Source: Solwaraspora sp. WMMA2056 (GTDB lineage Bacteria > Actinomycetota > Actinomycetes > Mycobacteriales > Micromonosporaceae). From it: a stretch of DNA of 64,000 nt. The first letter of the stretch is position 1; every line of letters starts with the position of its first letter. Below the pieces are notes generated by a model, which made no database searches, was not told the origin of the DNA, and was given only the letters and a program-made list of their open reading frames with translations. Positions 8,627 to 16,610 of this stretch are shown here, in pieces. The position numbers were made by a program, and so were the translations under genes. The stretch spans positions 1,798,001 through 1,862,000 of the forward strand of contig NZ_CP128360.1 of the NCBI RefSeq assembly GCF_030345095.1, written 5' to 3'.

Positions 8627-9560
8627 CGGGACGACCGGTCGGGAGCGGCGGATCGGGGCGTACGGCGTGTGCCACGACGCCGCCGGGCGGCTGCTGATGG
8701 TCCGCGCCTCTGCGCGGACCGCAGTGCCCGGCTGGTGGCAGATCCCCGGCGGCGGCGTACGGCAGGGTGAGGACCCGGCCGCCGCCGTCGTCCGCGAGTT
8801 CGCCGAGGAGACCGGGCTGACCGCCCGGATCGTCGACCTGGTCGCCGTCAGCGCGGACGTCGGGCCGGACCCGGGCTCCGGCCGGCTGCGGCACACCGAC
8901 CGGATCGTCTACCGGATCGCGGTCGACGACGCGCCGCTGCGGGCGGAGTCGGCCGGTGGCACCGACCAGGTCGCCTGCCTGCCCGACGAGCAGCTCCGGA
9001 AGGTCCCGGTGCTGCCCTGGTGCGCCCGGCTGCTCGACCTGCCGCAGCGGGACCTGCCGGCGCTGGCGGCGGCCATGCGGCCGGCAGCCGGTGACCCGGA
9101 CGTCCGGCGCCGTAGGCATCAGCGGTTCGGTGCGTACGGCGTGGTGACCGACCCGGCCGGCCGACTCCTGCTGACCCGGACCGCCCCCGGCTACCCCGGT
9201 GCCGGCCGGTGGCACCTGCCCGGCGGCGGCACCGACTTCGGCGAGCAGCCGGCCGACGGGCTGGTCCGGGAGATCGTCGAGGAGACCGGGCAGGACGGGC
9301 GGGTCGGCGCGTTGCTCGCCGTCCGGCACCATCATGATCCGGCCGCGCTCGGGCCGGAGGGCCATCCGGTGGACTGGCACGTGGTGCAGGTGCTCTACCG
9401 GGTACGGGTGGACCGGCCGAGCGCCGCGCGGGTCACCGAGGCCGCCGGCGGTTCGACCGGCGCGGCCGGCTGGTTCACCCCGGTCGAGGCGACGACCCTG
9501 CCGCTGACCGTGCTCGCCGGCGAGGCGGTGCGGGGTCTGGCGGCCGACGACGGACGGTGA
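8619..9560 (+). CDS. Second double-NUDIX hydrolase, 313 aa
   Basis: The same two-domain plan as the preceding gene. Both NUDIX boxes are intact: the first ends VREFAEETGL (about 58-67), the second VREIVEETGQ. The linkers and the PGYPGAGRWHLPGGGTDFGE block closely resemble the second domain of the upstream protein, showing duplication at both domain and gene level. The start is probably TTG at 8619, overlapping the upstream stop by eight bases. No other start lies close to the conserved RRIGAYGVCHD strand. Four NUDIX modules are therefore made from one message. Confidence 0.85.
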   Translation: MSDGTTGRERRIGAYGVCHDAAGRLLMVRASARTAVPGWWQIPGGGVRQGEDPAAAVVREFAEETGLTARIVDLVAVSADVGPDPGSGRLRHTDRIVYRIAVDDAPLRAESAGGTDQVACLPDEQLRKVPVLPWCARLLDLPQRDLPALAAAMRPAAGDPDVRRRRHQRFGAYGVVTDPAGRLLLTRTAPGYPGAGRWHLPGGGTDFGEQPADGLVREIVEETGQDGRVGALLAVRHHHDPAALGPEGHPVDWHVVQVLYRVRVDRPSAARVTEAAGGSTGAAGWFTPVEATTLPLTVLAGEAVRGLAADDGR

Positions 9561-9637
9561 TCCCCGGCGGGGCCGAGGGTGCTTGCGCCAGCTAGCGAAA
9601 ACGCGAACAGGTGTCCGGTTTACCCGGGGCGAATCGG

Positions 9638-9699
9638 TATGATCCAGACTGATCTCTCGCCAACCCGCGTCGGCTGTGCAATGGTGTAGGCCGCATAAT
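9638..9699 (+). promoter_or_regulatory. Promoter candidates upstream of pssA
   Basis: Two -10-like hexamers lie in the leader of pssA: TATGAT (9638-9643) and CATAAT (9694-9699). Neither has a good -35 at 17-18 bases. The ribosome binding site GGAGGGA at 9741-9747 serves the GTG at 9751. Confidence 0.35.
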
Positions 9700-9750
9700 C
9701 GGGCGTCCGTCGCGACCGCGACGCACGACCGACCGATGATGGAGGGATCC

Positions 9751-10761
9751 GTGGCGAGAGCCCCGTGGCGGCGGCGGCGTACGACCGACAGTCCTCGACC
9801 GGCAGGACGTCGATGGGCCGGACCGCTGCGTCGCAGCGGCACCTTCGCCCGACAGGTGCTCCTGGTCCGGGTCGGCCGGCGCGGCCGGGACCACCGGTCG
9901 ACCAGACCGGTGGTGGAGTCGGGCGGCTGGCTCGACGTCGACCCGTTGACGGCGGCGGAGATCGCCGCGATCGCCCCGGTGAGCCCGGCCGTCGGCCCGG
10001 TGCGGTCACCGGACGCGTCGCTGCGTCCCGCGACCGGGTCCGTCGACGGGGTCGACGACACGACGGTCTCCGTACCGCTGTTGCCCGGGGACCCGACCCT
10101 GGCCCGCCGGGCCAGCTTCGTGCTGGTCAACGCGACCACCCTGACCAGCCTGACGCTCGGCCTCGCCGCGATCTTCCTGGCGATGGAGGGCGACATCCGG
10201 CTGGCCGCCTTCTGCCTCGTCGCATGTGTCGTCTTCGACGGCCTCGACGGGGCGCTGGCCCGCCGCCTCGGCGTCGCCAGCCCGTTCGGTGCGCAGATGG
10301 ACTCGCTGGCCGACATGTGCTCGTTCGGCCTGGCCGCCCCGGTCGTCGTCTACGCCTCGCTGGCCGGCACGGTCGCCACCCCGGCGGCCGCTGTCGCCTG
10401 CGCGCTCGTCGCCTCCTGCGCCGCGATCCGCCTCGCCCGGTTCAACGTCTGTGCCAAGGACGGCGGATTCTTCACCGGCATCCCGACCACCCTGGCCGCC
10501 GCCGTGCTCGGCATCGGCGTACTGATCGAGGTGCCGATGCCCGGCGGCGCCCAGCTCGCCGTCGTCGCGCTGCTGGCCTTCGCGATGGTCTCCAGCTTCC
10601 CGTACGTGAAACTCGCCCGGCTGTTGAAGCTGCCGCCGTGGGTGTGGGCGGTGCCGGTGGTCGGTGCGCTGATCGACGTACGGTTGACCTTCGGGCTGAT
10701 CGTGCTCGCGTACCTCGGCAGCGGGCCGCTGCTCTGGCTGCACCGCCGCCGGGCGATCTGA
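9751..10761 (+). CDS. pssA: CDP-diacylglycerol-serine O-phosphatidyltransferase
   Basis: Makes phosphatidylserine from CDP-diacylglycerol and serine at the membrane. The CDP-alcohol phosphotransferase motif is complete: D166-G-x2-A-R171, G180, D184 and D188. Several membrane segments follow to the C-terminus. The first ~115 residues are a basic then acidic, Pro/Ala-rich extension absent from shorter family members. The GTG at 9751 is chosen because GGAGGGA lies just upstream; the frame is open further 5' but crosses promoter-like sequence. It is convergent with psd, the next enzyme of phosphatidylethanolamine synthesis. Confidence 0.92.
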   Translation: MARAPWRRRRTTDSPRPAGRRWAGPLRRSGTFARQVLLVRVGRRGRDHRSTRPVVESGGWLDVDPLTAAEIAAIAPVSPAVGPVRSPDASLRPATGSVDGVDDTTVSVPLLPGDPTLARRASFVLVNATTLTSLTLGLAAIFLAMEGDIRLAAFCLVACVVFDGLDGALARRLGVASPFGAQMDSLADMCSFGLAAPVVVYASLAGTVATPAAAVACALVASCAAIRLARFNVCAKDGGFFTGIPTTLAAAVLGIGVLIEVPMPGGAQLAVVALLAFAMVSSFPYVKLARLLKLPPWVWAVPVVGALIDVRLTFGLIVLAYLGSGPLLWLHRRRAI

Positions 10762-10766
10762 GCGCA

Positions 10767-10827
10767 GCTGACCGGCGTGTGCCCCGGTCAGCGCCAACAG
10801 GAGCCGCGTGTGCCCCGGTCAGCGCCA
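10767..10827. terminator. pssA-psd convergent hairpin with 21-base direct repeat
   Basis: GCTGACCGG (10767-10775) pairs with CCGGTCAGC (10784-10792), a 9-bp stem just after the pssA stop. A 21-base perfect direct repeat starting CGTGTGCCCCGGTCAG occurs at 10776-10796 and 10807-10827. The second copy covers the stop codon and last codons of psd, so the intergenic copy looks like a short duplication of the psd 3' end. Confidence 0.6.
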
Positions 10828-12063
10828 GCGGGCGATGACCGAGGCGCCACCGGCGACCCGGTCACCCGGGCCGACCAGGGCGTCGACGGACTCGGCCGGC
10901 AGGTAGACGTCGGTGCGCGAGCCGAACCGGATGAGCCCGAACCGCTCGCCCTTGGCCAGCAGCGCGCCGACCGGGGCCCGGTGCACGATCCGCCGCGCCA
11001 CCATCCCGGTTCGCTGCGCGACGACCACCCGGCCGTGCGAGGTCTCCAGCACGGTGTACGCCGCCACGTTGTGCTCGGCCGCCGGCTTCATCGCGGCGGC
11101 GAACCCGCCGTCGACGACGAAGTGGTCGACCACCCGCCCGGCCACCGGGGACCGGTTGACGTGCACGTCCAGCACCGACAGGAAGACCGCGATCCGGAGG
11201 AACTCGGTCGCGCCCAGCCGCTCGTCCCGGACCCGTTCGACCGACAACACCCGGCCGTCGCTGGCCGCCACCACCGCCGCCGGGTCCTGCGGCACGTCGC
11301 GTTGCGGGTCGCGGAAGAACGCGGCGACCGGGGCCGCCGCCAGGGCCGGCAGCAGCCACAGCCGGCTCTTCGGCCTGGCCAGCCGGGTCGCGGCGGCCAG
11401 TCCGAGGGCGATCGCGGCGGCCGCGACACCGTTGGAATCGATGTGCATGTCCCGGGTCAGCGGCACGCTGCTGGTCCGGTACAGCGGCCCGAGCCGGTCG
11501 GCCCGCGCGACCTGGGCGCTCGCGAAGCGCAGCCGGTGGACCCGCAGCGGCGGGGCGTTGCGCAGCACCAGGTCACTGCCGCTGCCGAACAACGCGGCCT
11601 GCCGGTCCAGCTCGGCGGCGGCACCGGCGGAGCCGCCGGGCAGCGCGGGTGCCGCCACCGTCAGTACGCCGCCGTCGGCCAGGTACTTGGTGTACCCGTC
11701 GACGGCCGCCCGGGCCTCTTCGCCGGTGCCGGTCAGGACCGACCCGACGATCAGGAGCTCGGCCGGGTCGGCGGTGGACAGCGAGTCCACCACCCGGACC
11801 CGGTCGGCCACCCAGCGGCCGTGCGCGGCGATCTCCGTACGCAGTCTGGCGGCCTGTCCGGCGTCGGCCGGCACCACGGTGAGGGTGTCGCCGGGCAGCA
11901 GCGCGTCGATCGCGGCACCGAGGACGGCGGATCCGGCTGTCGCGTCCACCAGCAGTGCGTGCTTCTCCGCGTTGTCCCGGGCGAGTTCGGCGGTGAGTGC
12001 CCGGGCGGCACGGTCACCGATGCCCACGGTGGCGGCTGCGGACGGGACAGGGGCGTCAGACAT
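10819..12063 (-). CDS. psd: Phosphatidylserine decarboxylase with methyltransferase-like N-terminus
   Basis: 414 residues. The C-terminal ~220 form the short archaetidyl/phosphatidylserine decarboxylase type: FFRDPQR (249-255), LDVHVNRSP (298-306), and FGSRTDVYLP (380-389), whose Gly381-Ser382 bond is the expected self-cleavage site giving the pyruvoyl cofactor. The N-terminal ~185 residues (VDATAGSAVLGAAIDALLPGD, then LTVVPAD, LLIVGSVL, YLADGGVLTVAAP) have the strand order of a Rossmann SAM-methyltransferase fold, without a clear intact SAM motif. The start ATG at 12063 precedes MSDAPVPS. It converts PS to PE and is convergent with pssA. Whether the N-terminal part binds SAM or is structural cannot be told. 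Confidence 0.92.
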   Translation of the reverse strand: MSDAPVPSAAATVGIGDRAARALTAELARDNAEKHALLVDATAGSAVLGAAIDALLPGDTLTVVPADAGQAARLRTEIAAHGRWVADRVRVVDSLSTADPAELLIVGSVLTGTGEEARAAVDGYTKYLADGGVLTVAAPALPGGSAGAAAELDRQAALFGSGSDLVLRNAPPLRVHRLRFASAQVARADRLGPLYRTSSVPLTRDMHIDSNGVAAAAIALGLAAATRLARPKSRLWLLPALAAAPVAAFFRDPQRDVPQDPAAVVAASDGRVLSVERVRDERLGATEFLRIAVFLSVLDVHVNRSPVAGRVVDHFVVDGGFAAAMKPAAEHNVAAYTVLETSHGRVVVAQRTGMVARRIVHRAPVGALLAKGERFGLIRFGSRTDVYLPAESVDALVGPGDRVAGGASVIARWR

Positions 12064-12142
12064 GTCGGGCGGGCTCCTTGCGGCGGTGATGGCGGGGCGC
12101 GAAGCCCAGCATAGGTGCCGGCCCGACACCCCGCAGCGGCCG

Positions 12143-12445
12143 TCAACCGCGTGGCGGACCGGGCAGGTCGCTCAGCTCGGTGAGGGTCGGCGCGTCGCTG
12201 TCGTCCCCGTTCTGCGGTGTGCCGGTCGGTTCGTCGGTCTGCCGTGCGTCGGCGCGGTCGCCCCGGCCCGAGCGCAGCGCGCCGACCAGGCCGAGGACGC
12301 CGATCAGGATCAGACCACCGGCGACCACCCAGCCGACCTGCGGGAGCGGGACGTCGACCAGGCGGGAGACCAGCCACCAGCCGGCGACCAGGCTGAAGAT
12401 CAACCCGAAGGTGAGGGACACTGCGTCGGTACGGTGCCGTTTCAT
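12143..12445 (-). CDS. Small membrane protein of the PspC/LiaF-like operon, 100 aa
   Basis: Two predicted membrane helices (about 11-29 and 37-55) joined by a short loop, then an acidic, Thr/Ser/Pro-rich cytoplasmic tail. No enzymatic motif is seen. The ATG at 12445 overlaps the stop of the upstream PspC protein (ATGA), so it is translationally coupled to it and probably works in the same envelope-stress module. Confidence 0.75.
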   Translation of the reverse strand: MKRHRTDAVSLTFGLIFSLVAGWWLVSRLVDVPLPQVGWVVAGGLILIGVLGLVGALRSGRGDRADARQTDEPTGTPQNGDDSDAPTLTELSDLPGPPRG

Positions 12446-14022
12446 CGGACCACCTCCAGGTCGCCGGCCGCTACCTTGACACGCAGGGTGAGTTCGCCGC
12501 CGCCGGCGCCGTCGTCGCCGAGATCGGAGATCACCCGGGGGGACTGGTCGAACCCGCTCCACCGTTGGCCGAGCACCACGGCCTCACCGGCCTTCACATC
12601 GGCCTCGGCCCGCACGTCCACCTCCGGCGGCAGCTGCACCAGCAGCGTGCCGAGCCCGAGCGTCACCGTCACCTCCGTCTGCCGGTCGGTGAAGTCGACG
12701 TCGCGCAGGTCGAGAACGGCGTCGCCGAACGTCGTCTCGTACCGGTAGGCCAGCTGGTCGTAGTCGGCCGGCTGCCAGTACACCGCCTGGGTGTCGGTCG
12801 CGGTGACCGACTCGGCCAGGCTGGAGATGCCGACCGCCGCACTGGCCACCAGCCCCAGCGCGATCAGCCACCGGGCCCGGCCGAACCAGGCGCCGACCAG
12901 CAGACCGACCGCGATCGTGGCGAGGACCGCCGCGAAGTAGGCCGACGGGGGGGTCGCGGCCACGTCGGTGAGGTCGATCACGGCGACCACACCCAGCACC
13001 ACGAAGATCATCGAGAAGGTGACGGTGCCGAGTCGGGACCGCACCTTCGGCGGTGGTGGCGGCACTGGCGCCGGTGGCTGCGGTGGCGGTGGCGGCACCG
13101 GGCCGTACGGCGACGGGCGGGTCGCGTACGGCCCGTAAGGGGCGAACGGTGCCCGGTAGCCGGCGGCGGGCGCGGCGCCGGCCCCGCCGGGCGCCGACGG
13201 ATACGCCGGCACCGGGGCCGCCGGCACCGGGTAGGACGTCGGGTAGGGCGCCGGGGCCGGGAAACCCGACGGGGGGTACGGGGTGGCGGCTGCGGCCATC
13301 GGTGCCGACTGGGCCGGTTCGGGGGCCCCACCGGGGTACGGGGCCGGTGCCGGGCCGCCCTGGTGGGCGTTGCGGTTGAGCAGCAGCACCCCACCGATCA
13401 GCACCGCCGAGCCGAGCAGCACGGCGCGGAACCCGTCGGTGACGATGAAGGCGAACATCACTGCGGCCAGGATGCCGAGAATCAGTACGGTCACCGGCGA
13501 CATGCTCGACCGACCCCGGCCCAGCAGCCCCTCCACCGGGGAGGTGTCGTCCCCCTCACTCGGCGTGCCCAGCCAGACCACCAGGTAGACCAGGATGCCG
13601 ATGCCGCCGAAGAAGCCGAGGACGGCCAGCAGCACCCGCCACAGGACGGGGTCGGTGTTGGTGGCCCGCCCGATCGCCCCGCAGACTCCGGCCAGGTAGC
13701 GGCCCTGCCGCGGCCGGACGAGCCCGTACCGCTGGGTGAAGGCCCCGGGCGGCGGACCCCAGGCCGACCCGCCACCGGGCGGTTCGGCGGCCGACGGCTC
13801 GCCCCGTGGCGGTTCGGCGGCCGACGGCTCGCCCCGTGGCGGTCCGGCGGTCGGCGGCGGGTCACCGGCCGGTGGCGGTTCGGCGGTCGGCGGCGGGTCA
13901 CCGGCCGGTGGCGGTCCGGCCGCCGAGGGCTCGCCCCGTGACGGGTCACCGGCGGGTGGCGGACCGGGCGGCGGGCCCGGTGGCGGCACCGGACCGTGCG
14001 GCGTGGTCGGGTCGTCGGTCAT
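12442..14022 (-). CDS. PspC-domain membrane protein with LiaF-like C-terminus
   Basis: 526 residues. Residues 1-95 are Pro/Gly/Glu-rich, built from 10- and 12-residue repeats such as PPRGEPSAAE. A PspC domain with two membrane segments follows (about 105-165), then further hydrophobic segments, a second Pro/Tyr/Ala-rich linker, and a C-terminal membrane bundle ending in a beta-rich domain (about 440-526) like the wall-stress domain of LiaF/VraT proteins. The start ATG at 14022 begins the repeat region; longer frames enter the divergent promoter region. The histidine kinase and regulator on the other strand complete a LiaFSR-like set, so this protein is probably the membrane modulator of that kinase (inference). 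Confidence 0.85.
   Translation of the reverse strand: MTDDPTTPHGPVPPPGPPPGPPPAGDPSRGEPSAAGPPPAGDPPPTAEPPPAGDPPPTAGPPRGEPSAAEPPRGEPSAAEPPGGGSAWGPPPGAFTQRYGLVRPRQGRYLAGVCGAIGRATNTDPVLWRVLLAVLGFFGGIGILVYLVVWLGTPSEGDDTSPVEGLLGRGRSSMSPVTVLILGILAAVMFAFIVTDGFRAVLLGSAVLIGGVLLLNRNAHQGGPAPAPYPGGAPEPAQSAPMAAAATPYPPSGFPAPAPYPTSYPVPAAPVPAYPSAPGGAGAAPAAGYRAPFAPYGPYATRPSPYGPVPPPPPQPPAPVPPPPPKVRSRLGTVTFSMIFVVLGVVAVIDLTDVAATPPSAYFAAVLATIAVGLLVGAWFGRARWLIALGLVASAAVGISSLAESVTATDTQAVYWQPADYDQLAYRYETTFGDAVLDLRDVDFTDRQTEVTVTLGLGTLLVQLPPEVDVRAEADVKAGEAVVLGQRWSGFDQSPRVISDLGDDGAGGGELTLRVKVAAGDLEVVR
13781..13912. repeat. Minisatellite in the PspC-protein gene
   Basis: Two perfect 30-base units (13781-13810 and 13811-13840) are followed by two near-identical 36-base units (13841-13876 and 13877-13912). 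Unit lengths are multiples of three. They encode the Pro-rich decapeptide and dodecapeptide repeats of the protein N-terminus, so copy-number change would alter linker length without frameshift. Confidence 0.9.
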
Positions 14023-14179
14023 AGGGTGATCCTGCGCGTCCGGCCGCCCGGCATGCCTCGGGATTCGACCCTGAGCGCACCCTGAGATCCGATGCCACCG
14101 GGTCTCCGGGTCGTCCCCGTGGTCCGGGCGGTGTCCGACGTGTGACGATCGAAGCGCCGCCGCGGCCGCGTCGGCGTCC

Positions 14180-15445
14180 GTGCCGTCCCGGGAGGCCCAG
14201 ATCACCACCGCGATCGAGCCACCACGGCTGTACCGCTCCCGTGAGCAGCGGGTGGTGGCCGGTGTGGCTGCCGGGATCGCACAGCATCTGCGCCTGCCGC
14301 TGGTCGGCGTCCGGGCGGCGTTCGTCGTACTGATCGGCTTCAGCGGGCTCGGGGTGCTGCTCTACGCGGCGTTCTGGGCCGTCGTCCCGCCGGCCAGCAA
14401 CGGCCAGCCCCGCCGGCGGGACCTGGTCGAGCTGCTGCCGTTCGTCGCGATCGGCCTCGGCGTCATCCTGATCCAGGCGTTGGTCTTCGCCTCCAGCGGG
14501 ATCGGCACCACCGCCGGCTGGCTGGTCGCGATCGTCGCGGTCGGGGCCGGCGTGATCTGGCACGACGCCGCTCCGGAACGGCGCCGGGCGTGGAGCGAGA
14601 CGTTGCCGCAGGTGCCCTGGCTCGGGGCGGTCGTCGAGGAGAGCGACCGGCGGGCCTTCCTGCTGCGGTTCATCGGCGGTGGGCTGCTCGTCGCGGTCGG
14701 CGTGATCGGCGTGGTGGCGGTGTACACGCCGCAGGGCAACTCCGCCGCCGTACTCAACGGGGTGATCTTCGCCCTGGTGGGGCTGGCCGGGGTCGGGGTG
14801 GTGACCGCGCCGGTGCTGTGGCGGACCTTCAACCAGCTGCGCGCCGAACGCGAGGGCCGGGTCCGCGAGCAGGAGCGGGCCGAGCTGGCCGCGATGATCC
14901 ACGACCAGGTGCTGCACACCCTGGCGTTGATCCAGCGCAACGCCGCCGACCCGAAGGCCGTGCAGCGGCTGGCCCGTGGCCAGGAACGGTCGCTGCGCAA
15001 CTGGCTGTACAAGCCGACGGCGTCGCCGACGGAACGGTTCGCGGCCGCGTTGGAGCAGGCAGCGGCCGAGGTCGAGGACACCTACGGGCTCAGCGTCGAG
15101 GCGGTGGTGGTGGGTGACCGGGGCACTGACGAGCGGGTCGGCGCCCTGGTCGCGGCGACGAGGGAGGCGCTGGTCAACGCGGCCCGGCACGCCGGGGTGC
15201 AGACCGTCTCGCTGTACGCCGAGGCCGAACCCGAGCAGCTCAGCGTCTTCGTCCGGGACCGGGGCGCCGGCTTCGACCCGGCGCAGGTCGAGGATCATCG
15301 GCACGGGGTGCGTGGCTCGATCGTCGGGCGGATGCGTCGACACGGCGGCCGGGCGGAGATCATCAGCACGCCGGGCGAGGGCACCGAGGTCCGGTTGACC
15401 CTTCCGGTCGGCCCGGAGACCCCGACAGGAGAGGACCAACAGTGA
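14180..15445 (+). CDS. PspC-sensor histidine kinase (HisKA_3 type)
   Basis: 421 residues. An N-terminal PspC domain (about 17-77, SREQRVVAGVAAGIAQHL) is followed by four or more membrane segments to about residue 220. A HisKA_3 dimerisation helix carries phospho-acceptor His241 (MIHDQVLHTL). The ATPase domain ends the protein, with N-box TREALVNAARHAG, G1 DRGAGFD and G2 HGVRGSIVGRM. There is no extracellular sensor domain, typical of envelope-stress intramembrane kinases. The GTG at 14180 is the most upstream possible start and lacks a ribosome binding site. The stop overlaps the regulator ATG (TGATG). The opposite-strand PspC/LiaF-like gene is its likely partner. Confidence 0.9.
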   Translation: MPSREAQITTAIEPPRLYRSREQRVVAGVAAGIAQHLRLPLVGVRAAFVVLIGFSGLGVLLYAAFWAVVPPASNGQPRRRDLVELLPFVAIGLGVILIQALVFASSGIGTTAGWLVAIVAVGAGVIWHDAAPERRRAWSETLPQVPWLGAVVEESDRRAFLLRFIGGGLLVAVGVIGVVAVYTPQGNSAAVLNGVIFALVGLAGVGVVTAPVLWRTFNQLRAEREGRVREQERAELAAMIHDQVLHTLALIQRNAADPKAVQRLARGQERSLRNWLYKPTASPTERFAAALEQAAAEVEDTYGLSVEAVVVGDRGTDERVGALVAATREALVNAARHAGVQTVSLYAEAEPEQLSVFVRDRGAGFDPAQVEDHRHGVRGSIVGRMRRHGGRAEIISTPGEGTEVRLTLPVGPETPTGEDQQ

Positions 15446-16152
15446 TGGACGAGGCGACCGGTCGACCGACGACGGGTGGTGAGCCGGACACCTCCGACGG
15501 GCGGCGACTGCGGGTCTTCCTGGTGGACGACCACGCGATGTTCCGGGCCGGGGTGCGGGCCGAGCTGGGGGCGCACGTGGCGGTGATCGGCGAGGCCGCC
15601 ACGGTCGCCGAGGCGGTCAGCCGGATCGCCGCGACGCAACCGGACGTGGTACTGCTCGACGTACACATGCCGGACGGTGGCGGACGGGCGGTGCTGGACG
15701 CCGTCCTGCGGGGTCCGGGAGCCGGCCGCTCGTCGGTGCGGTTCCTGGCGTTGAGTGTGTCCGACGCGGCCGAGGACGTGATCGGGCTGATCCGGGCCGG
15801 AGCCCGCGGCTACGTCACCAAGACGATCTCCCCGGAGGACCTGGCGGCGGCGATCCACCGGGTCGCCGACGGCGACGCGGTGTTCAGCCCTCGACTGGCC
15901 GGGTTCGTGCTGGACGCCTTCGCGGCCCGGCCGGACGCCCCGGTGGTGGACCCGGAGCTGGACCAGCTGACCAACCGGGAGCGCGAGGTGTTGCGGCTGC
16001 TGGCCCGGGGGTACGCGTACAAGGAGATCGCCAAGGAGCTCTTCATCTCGATCAAGACGGTCGAGACCCACGTGTCGAACGTGCTGCGGAAGCTGCAGAT
16101 GTCAAACCGGTACGAACTGTCCAGATGGGCAGCAGACCGGCGGTTGATCTGA
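15445..16152 (+). CDS. NarL/LuxR-family response regulator
   Basis: 235 residues. The receiver domain has Asp28-Asp29, phosphorylation site Asp72 (VVLLDVHMP), Ser in LALSVSDA and Lys in GYVTKTIS. The C-terminal LuxR helix-turn-helix (about 173-217) reads LTNREREVLRLLARG through KTVETHVSNVLRKLQ. Start ATG at 15445 overlaps the kinase stop, with AGGAGAGGA at 15427-15435; a GTG three bases upstream is an alternative. It is the output of the PspC kinase, and its likely first target is the divergent PspC/LiaF-like operon (inference). Confidence 0.93.
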   Translation: MDEATGRPTTGGEPDTSDGRRLRVFLVDDHAMFRAGVRAELGAHVAVIGEAATVAEAVSRIAATQPDVVLLDVHMPDGGGRAVLDAVLRGPGAGRSSVRFLALSVSDAAEDVIGLIRAGARGYVTKTISPEDLAAAIHRVADGDAVFSPRLAGFVLDAFAARPDAPVVDPELDQLTNREREVLRLLARGYAYKEIAKELFISIKTVETHVSNVLRKLQMSNRYELSRWAADRRLI

Positions 16153-16610
16153 CCGCCAGTGGACTTGCTCTATCTCCCGGATGATGGGAACCTGATGGCG
16201 CCACGGATGTGGGGTGGCGGTCTACTCCGGCTGGTCCAACCCGTCGGGCGGCGCTACTGCGGACTCGCGTTAACGCCGGGGTTACAATCTCGCAATTGTC
16301 GCCAATCCGGCATTCGGACACCCCGGGCGAGCGGTGACGGAAAGTATTAACTTGACATCCGAGAGTCACGGAGGGTGGCGGGGAAGGTCACAGCAGGGCG
16401 TCCCTACTCTCCGGTAATTGGGGTTGTACAGTGGTCGGATGCCCAGGTCAGCACGGGTTCCGGGCGAGGTCGAGAGATCTCGATCGGCGTATCGGAGCCG
16501 TCCCGGCCGCGTATCGGCTTGATAACGGCACCTTCACGCAACGGGCTACCTGGTGTCACAGTGTCAGTCACCTCACAACCCCCCCGTGAGCGCCCTGAGG
16601 AGGCTCTCCC
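16153..16610. other. 458-base intergenic leader of the peptide ABC operon
   Basis: No gene is supported. A near-consensus -10 box TACAAT lies at 16283-16288 with a weak GCGGAC at -35, and TTGACA occurs at 16352-16357 without a matching -10. A short dyad TCGAGA-GA-TCTCGA is at 16470-16483. The last stretch holds the ribosome binding site GAGGAGG (16597-16603). A long leader before a highly expressed binding-protein gene is usual. Confidence 0.5.

Noticed and set aside
13736-14029. Plus-strand Gly/Pro-rich frames over the PspC repeat region
   Set aside because: Antisense reading of the minisatellite; no start signal or domain.
16352-16357. Consensus TTGACA as -35 of the peptide ABC operon
   Set aside because: No TANNNT hexamer lies 16-19 bases downstream; kept only as a note in the intergenic entry.
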